A DNA stretch of 38,009 bases from Bacteroidetes bacterium RIFCSPLOWO2_12_FULL_35_15 (GTDB lineage: Bacteria; Bacteroidota; Bacteroidia; 2-12-FULL-35-15), in the NCBI GenBank assembly GCA_001769385.1, contig MEPB01000103.1, positions 1 through 38,009 of the forward strand, given 5' to 3'. Shown here one piece after another: positions 25,382 to 33,726 of the stretch. The position numbers and the translations under genes are program-made. Every line of letters starts with the position of its first letter. Positions within the stretch are counted from its first letter, which is position 1. Below the pieces are notes generated by a model. It saw only the letters and a list, made by a program, of their open reading frames with translations, had not been told where the DNA came from and searched no databases.

Positions 25382-25731
25382 TATAACCTGAGTTCGATTA
25401 ATAATGCTTCGAAAACATCAACAAACAAAGCTATTATGAAATCAGGTTTTTGTTGTTTTGTCATGCTGAATGGAAGAAAGCATCTTGCTAACAAAAAAAA
25501 GATTTTTCGCAGTTTTAGCCTAAACGCAGCCGAAAGCTAAACAAACAAAGCTATTATGAAATCGGGTGTTTGTTGTTTTGTCATGCTGAATGGAAGGAAG
25601 CATCTTGCTAATAAAAAAAAGATTTTTTGCAGTTTTATCCTGGCCGCAGCCGAAGGCTAAAAATGACAGGTGCTTGTAAATAATAGCTGTTCCTCATTTA
25701 AAAAGCAATTATTAATCGAGTTCAGGTTATA
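25382..25731. repeat. Two 120-bp tandem repeats enclosed by inverted arms
   Basis: Two direct copies of exactly 120 bp (25421-25540 and 25541-25660) differ at about ten positions. Each contains the TGTCATGCTGAATGGAAG hairpin-type motif common in Bacteroidota intergenic DNA; AAATGACA follows the second copy. The pair is enclosed by an imperfect inverted repeat, 25382-25409 against 25703-25731, of about 28 bp with two mismatches and a one-base gap. The core TCGATTAATAAT is perfect. No coding potential is seen. Confidence 0.75.
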
Positions 25732-25761
25732 ATATTATTTTGCAAGCGGAAAGAGGGTAGA

Positions 25762-25814
25762 TATAAACCCAACAGCTCCGAAATATTCAATATTTCGGAG
25801 CTGTTGGGTTTATA
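25762..25814 (-). terminator. Strong symmetrical terminator of the 1822-aa gene
   Basis: A perfect 25-bp stem with a 3-nt loop: left arm 25762-25786 (contains CCCAACAGCTCCGAAATAT), right arm 25790-25814. It starts 9 bp after the stop codon. The U-tract is weak (TTTATA), but the stem is exceptionally long and works in either direction. Confidence 0.8.
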
Positions 25815-25823
25815 AATTTTTTT

Positions 25824-28800
25824 CTATTTACTTTTTAAAAGTTTTGTTTTATATACTTTTTCATTTGTTGTTAGAGTAACAAAGAACATTCCATCCGGTT
25901 GTTCCGATAAATCAATGGTTGAAATATTTTGTCCTTTTATACAAAGCAGATCCTTAGAAACAACCAATCTGCCCCTATAATCAAATACTTTTAAGGTAGC
26001 ATTCTCTGAACCGAAGCAGGTGTAAATAATATCTGATGTAGTAGTGGTAGGATTAGGTTTAATAATGAAAATAGCATTATCATCAATTGTAACGGAAACA
26101 ATATTCGAATGTTTGTATGTTCCATTAAAATCTGTTTGTTTCAAACGATAATAATAAACCCCTGGTTGTACATCTGCATCATTCAAATAATAATCCAGCG
26201 GACTGGTACTATTTCCATTTGTGGCTTTTGAAGGAACAGTTCCAATGTCACTGAAATCTATTGCATTTGTTGAGCGTTCAACAGTAAAATAATCATTATT
26301 TAATTCAGACGCTGTTATCCATTTTACATCTATCGTTTTTCCATTATATGCCGCTTCAAAAGTGAGAAGTTCGATTGGTAAAGGAGTTGTTGATTGTGCT
26401 ATGGCGAATTTTGAAAACCCTTTCATGTTTTTTCTAAGCACGGCAGTTACCGGAGAAACTACACAAGTGCTACTGCTGCCATCTCCATTTAGTAAAGCCC
26501 AGGTTACACTTGGCGAATGTACACTCATAACAGTCCAACCGGCTGCGGCATTTGAGTATCCGGTATTATACAAGGTCATATCATACATACCATTATTGTT
26601 GGTTGATGCTGGTGCATCAATTTGCCAATAGCCATTATCTAATGCCACATTATTATAGGTGGTCAAACATTCTGTTGAACCCAATGCCCCGGGAACACTG
26701 CCTCCCCAACCATTGAAATAGGCTGTGAGATAAGTAATAGTAGCAGGAGCCTGAGTAAAATTCACTCTGGCTAATTCATAACAATTAGTGGAGATTCCAT
26801 TATTTGCTATACCTACCGGAAAGTCATAAGTTCCGGTAGCAGCAGTATTAAGGTATCTTCTTAAGTTTCCTTCAACATATCTGCCTGCTGCATATCCACC
26901 CATTGATGCGGGATCAATATTGTTAATTATTAATTTATTAGCATTTGTAATTACTTTTCCACTTTGGAAGGTAAATGTTCCGGTGGTTCCCAAAACCATA
27001 TCATTAGCTCCGCCAATAGTTAAAGTTGCAGTCCCTGAAGTATTATTTAAAGTAACATCATTAAAACTTCCTGTTCCGGTTCGGGTATAAGTTTGAGCGG
27101 TAGTACCCATAAATACAACCCTTCCTAAATTGTTCGAAGTTAAAGTGGTAGTATGTGTAAAATTACCGCAAACATCTAATTCCGCTTTACTATCAGAGAA
27201 AGAAAGGGTAGGGGCACCTGAAGAGCCTAATGTAATATCTTTACATGCAGCCGGTCCGGCAGGGTTAAAACCTATATCCGGATTATTTCCGGAAGGAGCG
27301 GGTATTAAAACATTATCATTACAGGTCGGCAAACATCCTCCCGTCCAGTTAGCTGTATTGAACCAATTGTTTAATCCCCCCACAGCGCCAAGCCAAACTA
27401 ATGGGTTGGCAGGACTTCCAATTGTTGCAGTTGCTGTTTGACAAGAGCTTGCGGCACATCCACCCGGTGCCACGGCATTAACATAATAAGTAGTAGTTGC
27501 TGCTGTAAAAGCTGTATAAGAAGTTGCTGTATTTGATTGTATAAGAGCTCCACCACATGACCCTGTGTACCAGTTATAAATATAACCTGCAACAGGAGCA
27601 CTAATGCTTACAGTAATATTGCCTGCACCACAGGATGAACCATTTACTGTAACAGGAGCAGTTGTAGGTGTTACTGTAATCGTTACCGTAGCTCTTGGGC
27701 CCGGGCATCCTGCTATTGTTGTGGCTTGTACATAATAGGAGGTTGTTACAGCAGGAGTAACAGCATAAGAAGAATTGGATGAAAGCAAGTTTCCTGCAAC
27801 CGCAGCGTCATACCATTGAAAGCTACAGGAAGCAGGGGCTGTGGCAGCTAAGGTACTGCTTGCACCCGGACAAATAGGATTTGGTGTTGCCGAAGCAGTA
27901 GGAGCAACAGGTGGCGGATTTACAGAAACAGTATAAGTTGTTGGAGGGGTTAATATACCACAACACTCTGAAGTAACAGCAACGTTAACACTGAATGTTT
28001 GAGCAGTAGCCAGCGTATTAGTGAAAGTAATGCTGGAAGCAGAGGTTGTACCGTTTGTTACACTGGAAGAACAACCTGCAGGATCAATAACTGACCAGAC
28101 ATATGTAAATCCGGATGTGCCAGCTGTGCTACTGCTGAATGTGCCGTTTGTACCGGAGCAAAGCGGTGTTACACCTGATATGGAACCGCCTGTTGGCGCT
28201 GCCATAAGCATATTATTAAAATCTGTATAAACATTTGAAACAGAAATGGTTTTTTTGACTATAATATCATCAATAATAAATGTAGGAGGTGCACTGCTGG
28301 CAGCAGTGGTAGAATTAAAATTCCAGCCGATGTAAACACTTGCCTGGCCATCACATGCTGCAGGTAGCGTTACTGTTCTTAAGGTGGTAACAGCTACCGA
28401 ACCGTTATAAAGTTCTCCCGCTATATTTGTCCAGGCACCTGCGCCAATTTTATATTGCAACTGCACATTGTCATTTGCATTCATTACTCCAACATAATTA
28501 AATGTTAAGGTGAGTGTACTATAACCTACCGTGCTGAAAGAAGGGCTTATTAATCTTAAATTGGCAGTGGCAGTGGCAGCAGCAGAATAATCGCAATAAA
28601 GACCTGCACCCGGGTTACTTGCTTTATAATAAGATATCCGTGGACTATATGTCCCTGTTAATACGGTATTGTTTGCTCCACAACCACCGGAGCCTCCGGT
28701 AAACCATCCTGTTTTTGCAGTGGTTGTTGTACCCATTACCCAATAATTTTGAGAAGAACCGGGTGTTGAAGTTGCCTGCCCTGTCCATCCGCTTGCAGAT

Positions 28801-31292
28801 CCTTCGAAATCATCGGAGAAAAGAGTAACAATTGTGGAAACAGCAGGTGCGAGTGCCACTGTTTTTCGCCCTGTAGTAGTATATGCCACTATTTTAGGAG
28901 AGCCGGCACCTGTTAATGGTGCTGAGGATCCCGTCCAATCGGGTGAGCCTGCCGCAGTAACCATATTCATATTGGTACTGGTGCAATTCGTATAGTTATT
29001 AGTGGCATCGCCTGAATTAATTACAGCCATACTTGAAATAAGCACATTCGTATATGCAACATTTGTAATTGGCGCAGTACCGGTACCGACCTTGAAGGCA
29101 TTTCCTCCACATACTGTATTCGAATTGTTAATGATTTGGCAATCGGTAACTGTTAAGGTGCCATCAGGAGCATAAATCCCATAATTGGAGCCCCCAATAA
29201 TTGCGGCATCGAAAATTGCCTGGCAGGTAGTGCGTGAACTAACACATGATTTTATTTGATAATACACTTTCCCCTGCATGGAAAATCCTGCATTGGGACC
29301 TGTGTTATCAAATGGGGCCACCTGCCCGCAGTAAGCATCTCCAACACCGATTTGCATATCTGCGTTGCTTCTGTAATTTGCATTTGTTCCAGTACTTAAA
29401 GCGCGCATTGCAGCAGATGGGATATAAATGCAAATACCTGTTAATTGACCGGAAGGTATTACAATGCTATTAATAGAAAACTGTTGTTCAACATTGGCTG
29501 TAAAACTAACATTATATGTTCCTGCGGAGGTCCAGGCACCAGCGTTGGTCTGATTACCCGCGAAAGTACCATTTCTATAATAAACTTGTACGTTAGAAGT
29601 AACGGATGTATTTACTAAAGTAGATAATTGGGTAATCAACAAAGGGTTAGCATTGAGATTGGTAACATTAAAATAATATGCTGCAGCCACAGCAGTTCCG
29701 CAAGCGCTACCTGTAGAAGTTGCTACAGCTAAGTTGGCTTCAGCGGTCAGATTAGCATCTTCCACATAATAAGAAGTGGTAGAACCTAAGCTGGGTGTGG
29801 TGTAAGTAGATCCACTGCCTAGGAAATTACCTCCCGAACTGGCATCGTACCAAAAATAATTTGGATAAGAGCCACCGCTGGCTGTAAGTGTAAAAACATA
29901 CGGGGCGCTGCAATAGGATACATTGGGGGCTGTGGGTGCTGCTATAGTGGCAGACATGATAAAAGACTGAACTGTGCAGCCGACAGCATCTCCTGCACTA
30001 TTAGTCGGAACTATTTTCCAATAATAAGTCCCGGCAGCCAAAGCTCCTGTGGTATAACTTAAACCGGGTTGGGTACTTACTAATGTAGTAGGAGATGGAT
30101 TTTGGTCAAAATATACTTTGTAATTGCTTACGCACTCAGGTGGGGCACTCCATGAAAGTGAAACCGTAGAACTACTGCAAGAAGATAATCCAGCTCCACT
30201 TGCTGGAGAATAGGAGGAAGCACAAGTTGGAAGCACAGGTGGTACAATAGTAATATCATAATCTTCCACATCTTCATAAATAGTTCCGTTGTCACATCCA
30301 TTGGTCGCAATGGTTGTGTTATATTTATAAAAAACTCGCATTTTGGTGTTCCCAAGGGTGGCGGTGCCTGGAACTGTTATACTCTGCGTTCTTGAAGTAA
30401 CTCCAGAAGCTGCGGCAGTTGACCCGCTTGTTAAAACATATTCATCGGTTGCATTAAATACACCATCCTTATTCCAGTCAATCCATGCGGCAGTATAAGT
30501 AGTATATGCTCCATTGTTTGTTTTTTCAACTGTCAGATTATAAGAACATTCTCTATTAATAGTAGTTGATGTTCCTGTACAAACATAACCATCAAATATG
30601 CTTGTCCTATTTATAGTATTAAATTGAACATTTGAAATAAATCCAACTGTATTGGTTGTTCCTGCACTCGAACAATAAGCTCCGCAGGGTGCGTCAATGT
30701 ATTCTGTAATTCTTATATCATCTAGATAAATTGTAGACGCACAACCACCTGCGTTTCCTGAAACAACTTGGAAACCAACATATTTACTTTCTGTTGCGGT
30801 TGCTAAAAAAGTAACTGTTTTAAGAGTATAAGAAGTAGTAGTTACATTAGCACTTCCAGGCCATAAAAGTTGATCTCCGCCTGTAAGAGCAACCATTGCA
30901 GCATTTGTTGCTGTAGCCGTTTTCCCAATTTTTAATGTAGAGGATGCACAGGCAATTTTTGCGTAAACATCAATAGTATAAAATCTTCCGGAAACGAATG
31001 AAATTGTAGAACCTGTAATAATAGAACCACTAAAACTGGTGTTGTTTGAAGTATGAGCCATTTTACCGGAATTTGTTCCTGTATTTGGATTACTGGCAAC
31101 TGGTTGTGTCGCGGTTCCTGTAGTCATCGAACTAGTAAAAACCGGGTCAGCTGCTTCAAATCCTGATTGAAAAATAACGGTTTGTGCAAACATATTACTT
31201 GCAACAAAACATAATACTACTCCAAACCAAATTATTGATTTGTTGAAAAAGTATTTTGTAGTAGTAGTTATGTAATGGTTAGGTTTTTCCAT
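25824..31292 (-). CDS. Giant T9SS-exported multidomain surface protein
   Basis: An 1822-aa protein. Signal peptide about 1-36; a jelly-roll module ending YLDDIRITEY (about 37-195); GEVED domain (about 265-350, AAWIDWNKDGVFNATDEY and YEDVEDYDI); fibronectin-III-like segment (about 355-450); several cysteine-containing Ig-like repeats (WYDAA, YYV); a second jelly-roll (SDDFEGSASGWT to FIIDDIIVKK); a PLPIELLTFEA module; and the T9SS sorting domain ending TKLLKSK. It is likely a cell-surface adhesin or matrix protein. It lies 96 bp after the truncated 667-aa gene, with only a weak promoter candidate between, so co-transcription is possible. Confidence 0.85.
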   Translation of the reverse strand: MEKPNHYITTTTKYFFNKSIIWFGVVLCFVASNMFAQTVIFQSGFEAADPVFTSSMTTGTATQPVASNPNTGTNSGKMAHTSNNTSFSGSIITGSTISFVSGRFYTIDVYAKIACASSTLKIGKTATATNAAMVALTGGDQLLWPGSANVTTTSYTLKTVTFLATATESKYVGFQVVSGNAGGCASTIYLDDIRITEYIDAPCGAYCSSAGTTNTVGFISNVQFNTINRTSIFDGYVCTGTSTTINRECSYNLTVEKTNNGAYTTYTAAWIDWNKDGVFNATDEYVLTSGSTAAASGVTSRTQSITVPGTATLGNTKMRVFYKYNTTIATNGCDNGTIYEDVEDYDITIVPPVLPTCASSYSPASGAGLSSCSSSTVSLSWSAPPECVSNYKVYFDQNPSPTTLVSTQPGLSYTTGALAAGTYYWKIVPTNSAGDAVGCTVQSFIMSATIAAPTAPNVSYCSAPYVFTLTASGGSYPNYFWYDASSGGNFLGSGSTYTTPSLGSTTSYYVEDANLTAEANLAVATSTGSACGTAVAAAYYFNVTNLNANPLLITQLSTLVNTSVTSNVQVYYRNGTFAGNQTNAGAWTSAGTYNVSFTANVEQQFSINSIVIPSGQLTGICIYIPSAAMRALSTGTNANYRSNADMQIGVGDAYCGQVAPFDNTGPNAGFSMQGKVYYQIKSCVSSRTTCQAIFDAAIIGGSNYGIYAPDGTLTVTDCQIINNSNTVCGGNAFKVGTGTAPITNVAYTNVLISSMAVINSGDATNNYTNCTSTNMNMVTAAGSPDWTGSSAPLTGAGSPKIVAYTTTGRKTVALAPAVSTIVTLFSDDFEGSASGWTGQATSTPGSSQNYWVMGTTTTAKTGWFTGGSGGCGANNTVLTGTYSPRISYYKASNPGAGLYCDYSAAATATANLRLISPSFSTVGYSTLTLTFNYVGVMNANDNVQLQYKIGAGAWTNIAGELYNGSVAVTTLRTVTLPAACDGQASVYIGWNFNSTTAASSAPPTFIIDDIIVKKTISVSNVYTDFNNMLMAAPTGGSISGVTPLCSGTNGTFSSSTAGTSGFTYVWSVIDPAGCSSSVTNGTTSASSITFTNTLATAQTFSVNVAVTSECCGILTPPTTYTVSVNPPPVAPTASATPNPICPGASSTLAATAPASCSFQWYDAAVAGNLLSSNSSYAVTPAVTTSYYVQATTIAGCPGPRATVTITVTPTTAPVTVNGSSCGAGNITVSISAPVAGYIYNWYTGSCGGALIQSNTATSYTAFTAATTTYYVNAVAPGGCAASSCQTATATIGSPANPLVWLGAVGGLNNWFNTANWTGGCLPTCNDNVLIPAPSGNNPDIGFNPAGPAACKDITLGSSGAPTLSFSDSKAELDVCGNFTHTTTLTSNNLGRVVFMGTTAQTYTRTGTGSFNDVTLNNTSGTATLTIGGANDMVLGTTGTFTFQSGKVITNANKLIINNIDPASMGGYAAGRYVEGNLRRYLNTAATGTYDFPVGIANNGISTNCYELARVNFTQAPATITYLTAYFNGWGGSVPGALGSTECLTTYNNVALDNGYWQIDAPASTNNNGMYDMTLYNTGYSNAAAGWTVMSVHSPSVTWALLNGDGSSSTCVVSPVTAVLRKNMKGFSKFAIAQSTTPLPIELLTFEAAYNGKTIDVKWITASELNNDYFTVERSTNAIDFSDIGTVPSKATNGNSTSPLDYYLNDADVQPGVYYYRLKQTDFNGTYKHSNIVSVTIDDNAIFIIKPNPTTTTSDIIYTCFGSENATLKVFDYRGRLVVSKDLLCIKGQNISTIDLSEQPDGMFFVTLTTNEKVYKTKLLKSK

Positions 31293-31388
31293 TAAAATAT
31301 TTTTTCGGTTTTAGTAATACTGTTTTGTATTGTTTAAAATCTATTTTTATAACCATTTATAAATGCCAATCGTGTAATTCTTAATTTC

Positions 31389-33392
31389 TTAAGGAGCAGC
31401 ACCAGCACCCGCATCAATATAACATCTCACAATATTATAACTGGTACATCCAGCTCCTATTTTTATTCCAAAATTTGATATGCCGGAAACCGTATTTGCA
31501 GTCACATTAGGTGAGCCGGGCATTTCAATGCGTAAATCCTGAATACGAAAAGCGGATGCCCCACCTACCACCTTAAATGCTGCGCAGCTTGCAGCGTCAT
31601 CGCTATCTGCTAAATTACTTCTTCGAATGGTAGTAGAATTTGCACCACCGGTCATATCACTTGATTTTATGGTAAAAGTGGAATTAAATCCGCCTTCAAT
31701 GGTAACATAACTATTTACATCTATTTTATTTGTGATGGTATAAATACCTGTTTGCATTTTAATAATGGAACTTGTGCAAAGTGAAGCTGTTAAAGCAGCC
31801 TGTAAAGTAGTAGGAGAAGCCTTTGTTAAACCCGAACCACCACCTGCAGGTGATACATAATAAATATTACAATTGGTGCCGGAGCCTGCTGAAGCTAAAC
31901 TGACAATTGAAGTAGCCGTATTGCCACTAGCACATCCGCCTGTAGATACACCTGTTACATTATAAGTTCCCGGCCCGGCAGTTATTGCAGCGGTAGTTGC
32001 TGTAGATCCTCCGCTCCATTGGAAAGTTGCACCCGGATTAACCACGCCATTTACTGACAAGGATGCTGTAAGTGTTGTTGTCCCACTACATATTGTTGGA
32101 TTAACAGGACTAATGGAAACCACCACATTGCTTGCCAAAGTAACGGTGGTAGATGCCGTTCCTGTGCATCCTGCAAAGGTTGCGGTAAGAATATAGGTTG
32201 TAGTAGCTGTTGGATTAACAATAAAAGTTGCCTGTCCGCTTCCGTCTGAACCTGATGTTAATCCACCGGGGTTAAGTGTGTATATTCCGGCAATGTTATT
32301 AGGAGCCCCTGCAGCAGTTAATGTTACAGCGATTCCTGCGGTACATATATTTGTAACGCTTGGTGTTAGTGTAAGTGCATTAAGTACATTCAAGGTAACC
32401 GTTTGAGTAATAGCCATTGCATTACCACATTTATCAAGTATGGTATTAGCATCTCCACCAACCTGCACACCTAAGGTAAATGTTCCACTGCTTGGTACGG
32501 TATAGGTTATGGTTACTGAACTGGTTAGTGTGGATGAACCACTACAGCCAATACCTGTTGCACTTGTAATCACACCTCCGCCTGATAGCGTAAAGTCACT
32601 TCCGTTTGCTGCAATAGTACTGCATTGTACGGGTTCAGAAAATGCAAGGGTGAAAGTACCATTGCAATTATTAACAACAGAACTTGGAGGGTTGATGGTT
32701 GGGGGAACAATATCAGTAATTGACGAGTAGCCTGCACCTGTTGTAAAATTCAGGGTATATCCGGTTGCGTCAGCCGACCAGTTGTCAATGATAAGGGCGT
32801 AGGTTTGTCCTGCAGTAACTGCAAGTTCTGTAGAAAAAGGTCCCTGAGTGGCGGAGCAGGAAGTACATGTTCCGGCAGGAGACATACCTGTATTGCCATT
32901 TGTTGCCGAGAAATTACATCTTACAGGAGTAGCGGTAGGAACACCGGCACAGCCAATAGTCGTAATGTCATAAAGCGCAAAGTCATAATCCTTGGTGGTA
33001 ACCAATGTAAAGCCAAAAGTACCGGTTGTTTGTGCTGTAAAAACATACCACACCGAATTTGTTTCCTTACCTAACAAACAGGTTCCATTTACTTCCTGTA
33101 TGGTACCAAAGCCGGTATAGGAGGTGGTTTGTGAATAGGATTGGGCGCAAACAGGAATAGCGTTAATACAGTTTTGCTCTGCACCTGTAATCATAACGCC
33201 CCTGTTATTATCGAATGTTCCCAGCGGTGTTTGAAATATTCCCTGGTTGAAATGCGCTAATTTAGCATCAATTTCAGCCTGAGTTGGTAAATCATTTGTT
33301 TGAGCTTTTATTGTATATATACTAACAACAAAAGAAAAAACCAGAAAGAAAATACTGTTTTTTGTCATTGTTTTCCTTGTCATTTTTATCAT
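31389..33392 (-). CDS. Surface protein truncated inside a beta-helix, no sorting domain
   Basis: A 667-aa protein from ATG 33392, supported by the AGGAGGTGAT ribosome-binding sequence upstream. A GTG at 33404 lies inside that sequence and is rejected. Signal peptide (ends IKAQ), then a jelly-roll/PPC-like domain (NSVWYVFTAQ, DYDFALYDITTIGC, GYTLNFTTG), an SbsA-type Ig domain (FTLAFSEPVQC), Ig-like repeats, and the start of a pectate-lyase-like beta-helix (IYYVSPAGGGSG, YVTIEGGF, FRIQDLRIEM). It ends abruptly at YIDAGAGAAP. No T9SS sorting domain is present in any frame before the next gene, so it is probably a truncated remnant or relies on another route. Confidence 0.7.
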   Translation of the reverse strand: MIKMTRKTMTKNSIFFLVFSFVVSIYTIKAQTNDLPTQAEIDAKLAHFNQGIFQTPLGTFDNNRGVMITGAEQNCINAIPVCAQSYSQTTSYTGFGTIQEVNGTCLLGKETNSVWYVFTAQTTGTFGFTLVTTKDYDFALYDITTIGCAGVPTATPVRCNFSATNGNTGMSPAGTCTSCSATQGPFSTELAVTAGQTYALIIDNWSADATGYTLNFTTGAGYSSITDIVPPTINPPSSVVNNCNGTFTLAFSEPVQCSTIAANGSDFTLSGGGVITSATGIGCSGSSTLTSSVTITYTVPSSGTFTLGVQVGGDANTILDKCGNAMAITQTVTLNVLNALTLTPSVTNICTAGIAVTLTAAGAPNNIAGIYTLNPGGLTSGSDGSGQATFIVNPTATTTYILTATFAGCTGTASTTVTLASNVVVSISPVNPTICSGTTTLTASLSVNGVVNPGATFQWSGGSTATTAAITAGPGTYNVTGVSTGGCASGNTATSIVSLASAGSGTNCNIYYVSPAGGGSGLTKASPTTLQAALTASLCTSSIIKMQTGIYTITNKIDVNSYVTIEGGFNSTFTIKSSDMTGGANSTTIRRSNLADSDDAASCAAFKVVGGASAFRIQDLRIEMPGSPNVTANTVSGISNFGIKIGAGCTSYNIVRCYIDAGAGAAP

Positions 33393-33399
33393 ATTTTTA

Positions 33400-33409
33400 A
33401 TCACCTCCT
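33400..33409 (-). promoter_or_regulatory. Perfect Shine-Dalgarno sequence
   Basis: AGGAGGTGAT, complementary over ten bases to the usual 16S 3' end, sits 11 bp (from AGGAGG) before ATG 33392. Strong SD sequences are rare in this phylum and no other gene here has one. It decides the start of the 667-aa gene. Confidence 0.6.
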
Positions 33410-33412
33410 ATA

Positions 33413-33446
33413 CAAATATAACAAATTGATGTAAATAAAAAACAAA
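33413..33446 (-). promoter_or_regulatory. Promoter of the 667-aa surface protein gene
   Basis: On the minus strand, TTTG (33446-33443), 22 bp, then TATATTTG (33420-33413). The leader would be very short, beginning at or in the SD sequence. Confidence 0.5.
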
Positions 33447-33449
33447 TGG

Positions 33450-33472
33450 TTGCATTTGTAAAACAAATGCAA
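33450..33472. promoter_or_regulatory. Palindromic operator-like site
   Basis: TTGCATTTGT (33450-33459) and ACAAATGCAA (33463-33472) are perfect 10-bp inverted repeats with an AAA spacer, directly upstream of the -33 box. The position fits an activator binding site. The remaining bases to the next gene (33473-33726) are AT-rich and show no further feature. Confidence 0.5.
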
Positions 33473-33726
33473 TCAGTTAAAGAATAAGTGGTTATATAAG
33501 TTGATGTCATTACGATATTTTAAAAATTTAGTTTCAATAATTATAAAATGGAATCGTAATTTTTGCGCTGTTAATCATTAAAATCAGAATGTCAAACTTT
33601 AAAAAGTTATTAACAAAGTGTATTTTTTGACATAAATTAAATGTCAAAAAGCAATATTAAAAGTAATTTTTGGGATTTTTTTTTATTGAAAATGGTAGTA
33701 TTGACCGAACTCTTAAAAGTCCTGTA

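Noticed and set aside
25421-25660. CRISPR or coding tandem repeat
   Set aside because: Two contiguous 120-bp units without spacers. The frames contain stops and the unit carries a dispersed intergenic motif.
31293-31388. Missing C-terminus of the 667-aa protein in another frame
   Set aside because: One frame is open for about 18 codons but has no T9SS-like residues and ends in a stop before the next gene.
33402-33404. GTG as the start of the 667-aa surface protein
   Set aside because: The GTG is part of AGGAGGTGAT, the ribosome-binding sequence itself; ATG 33392 is at a workable distance.
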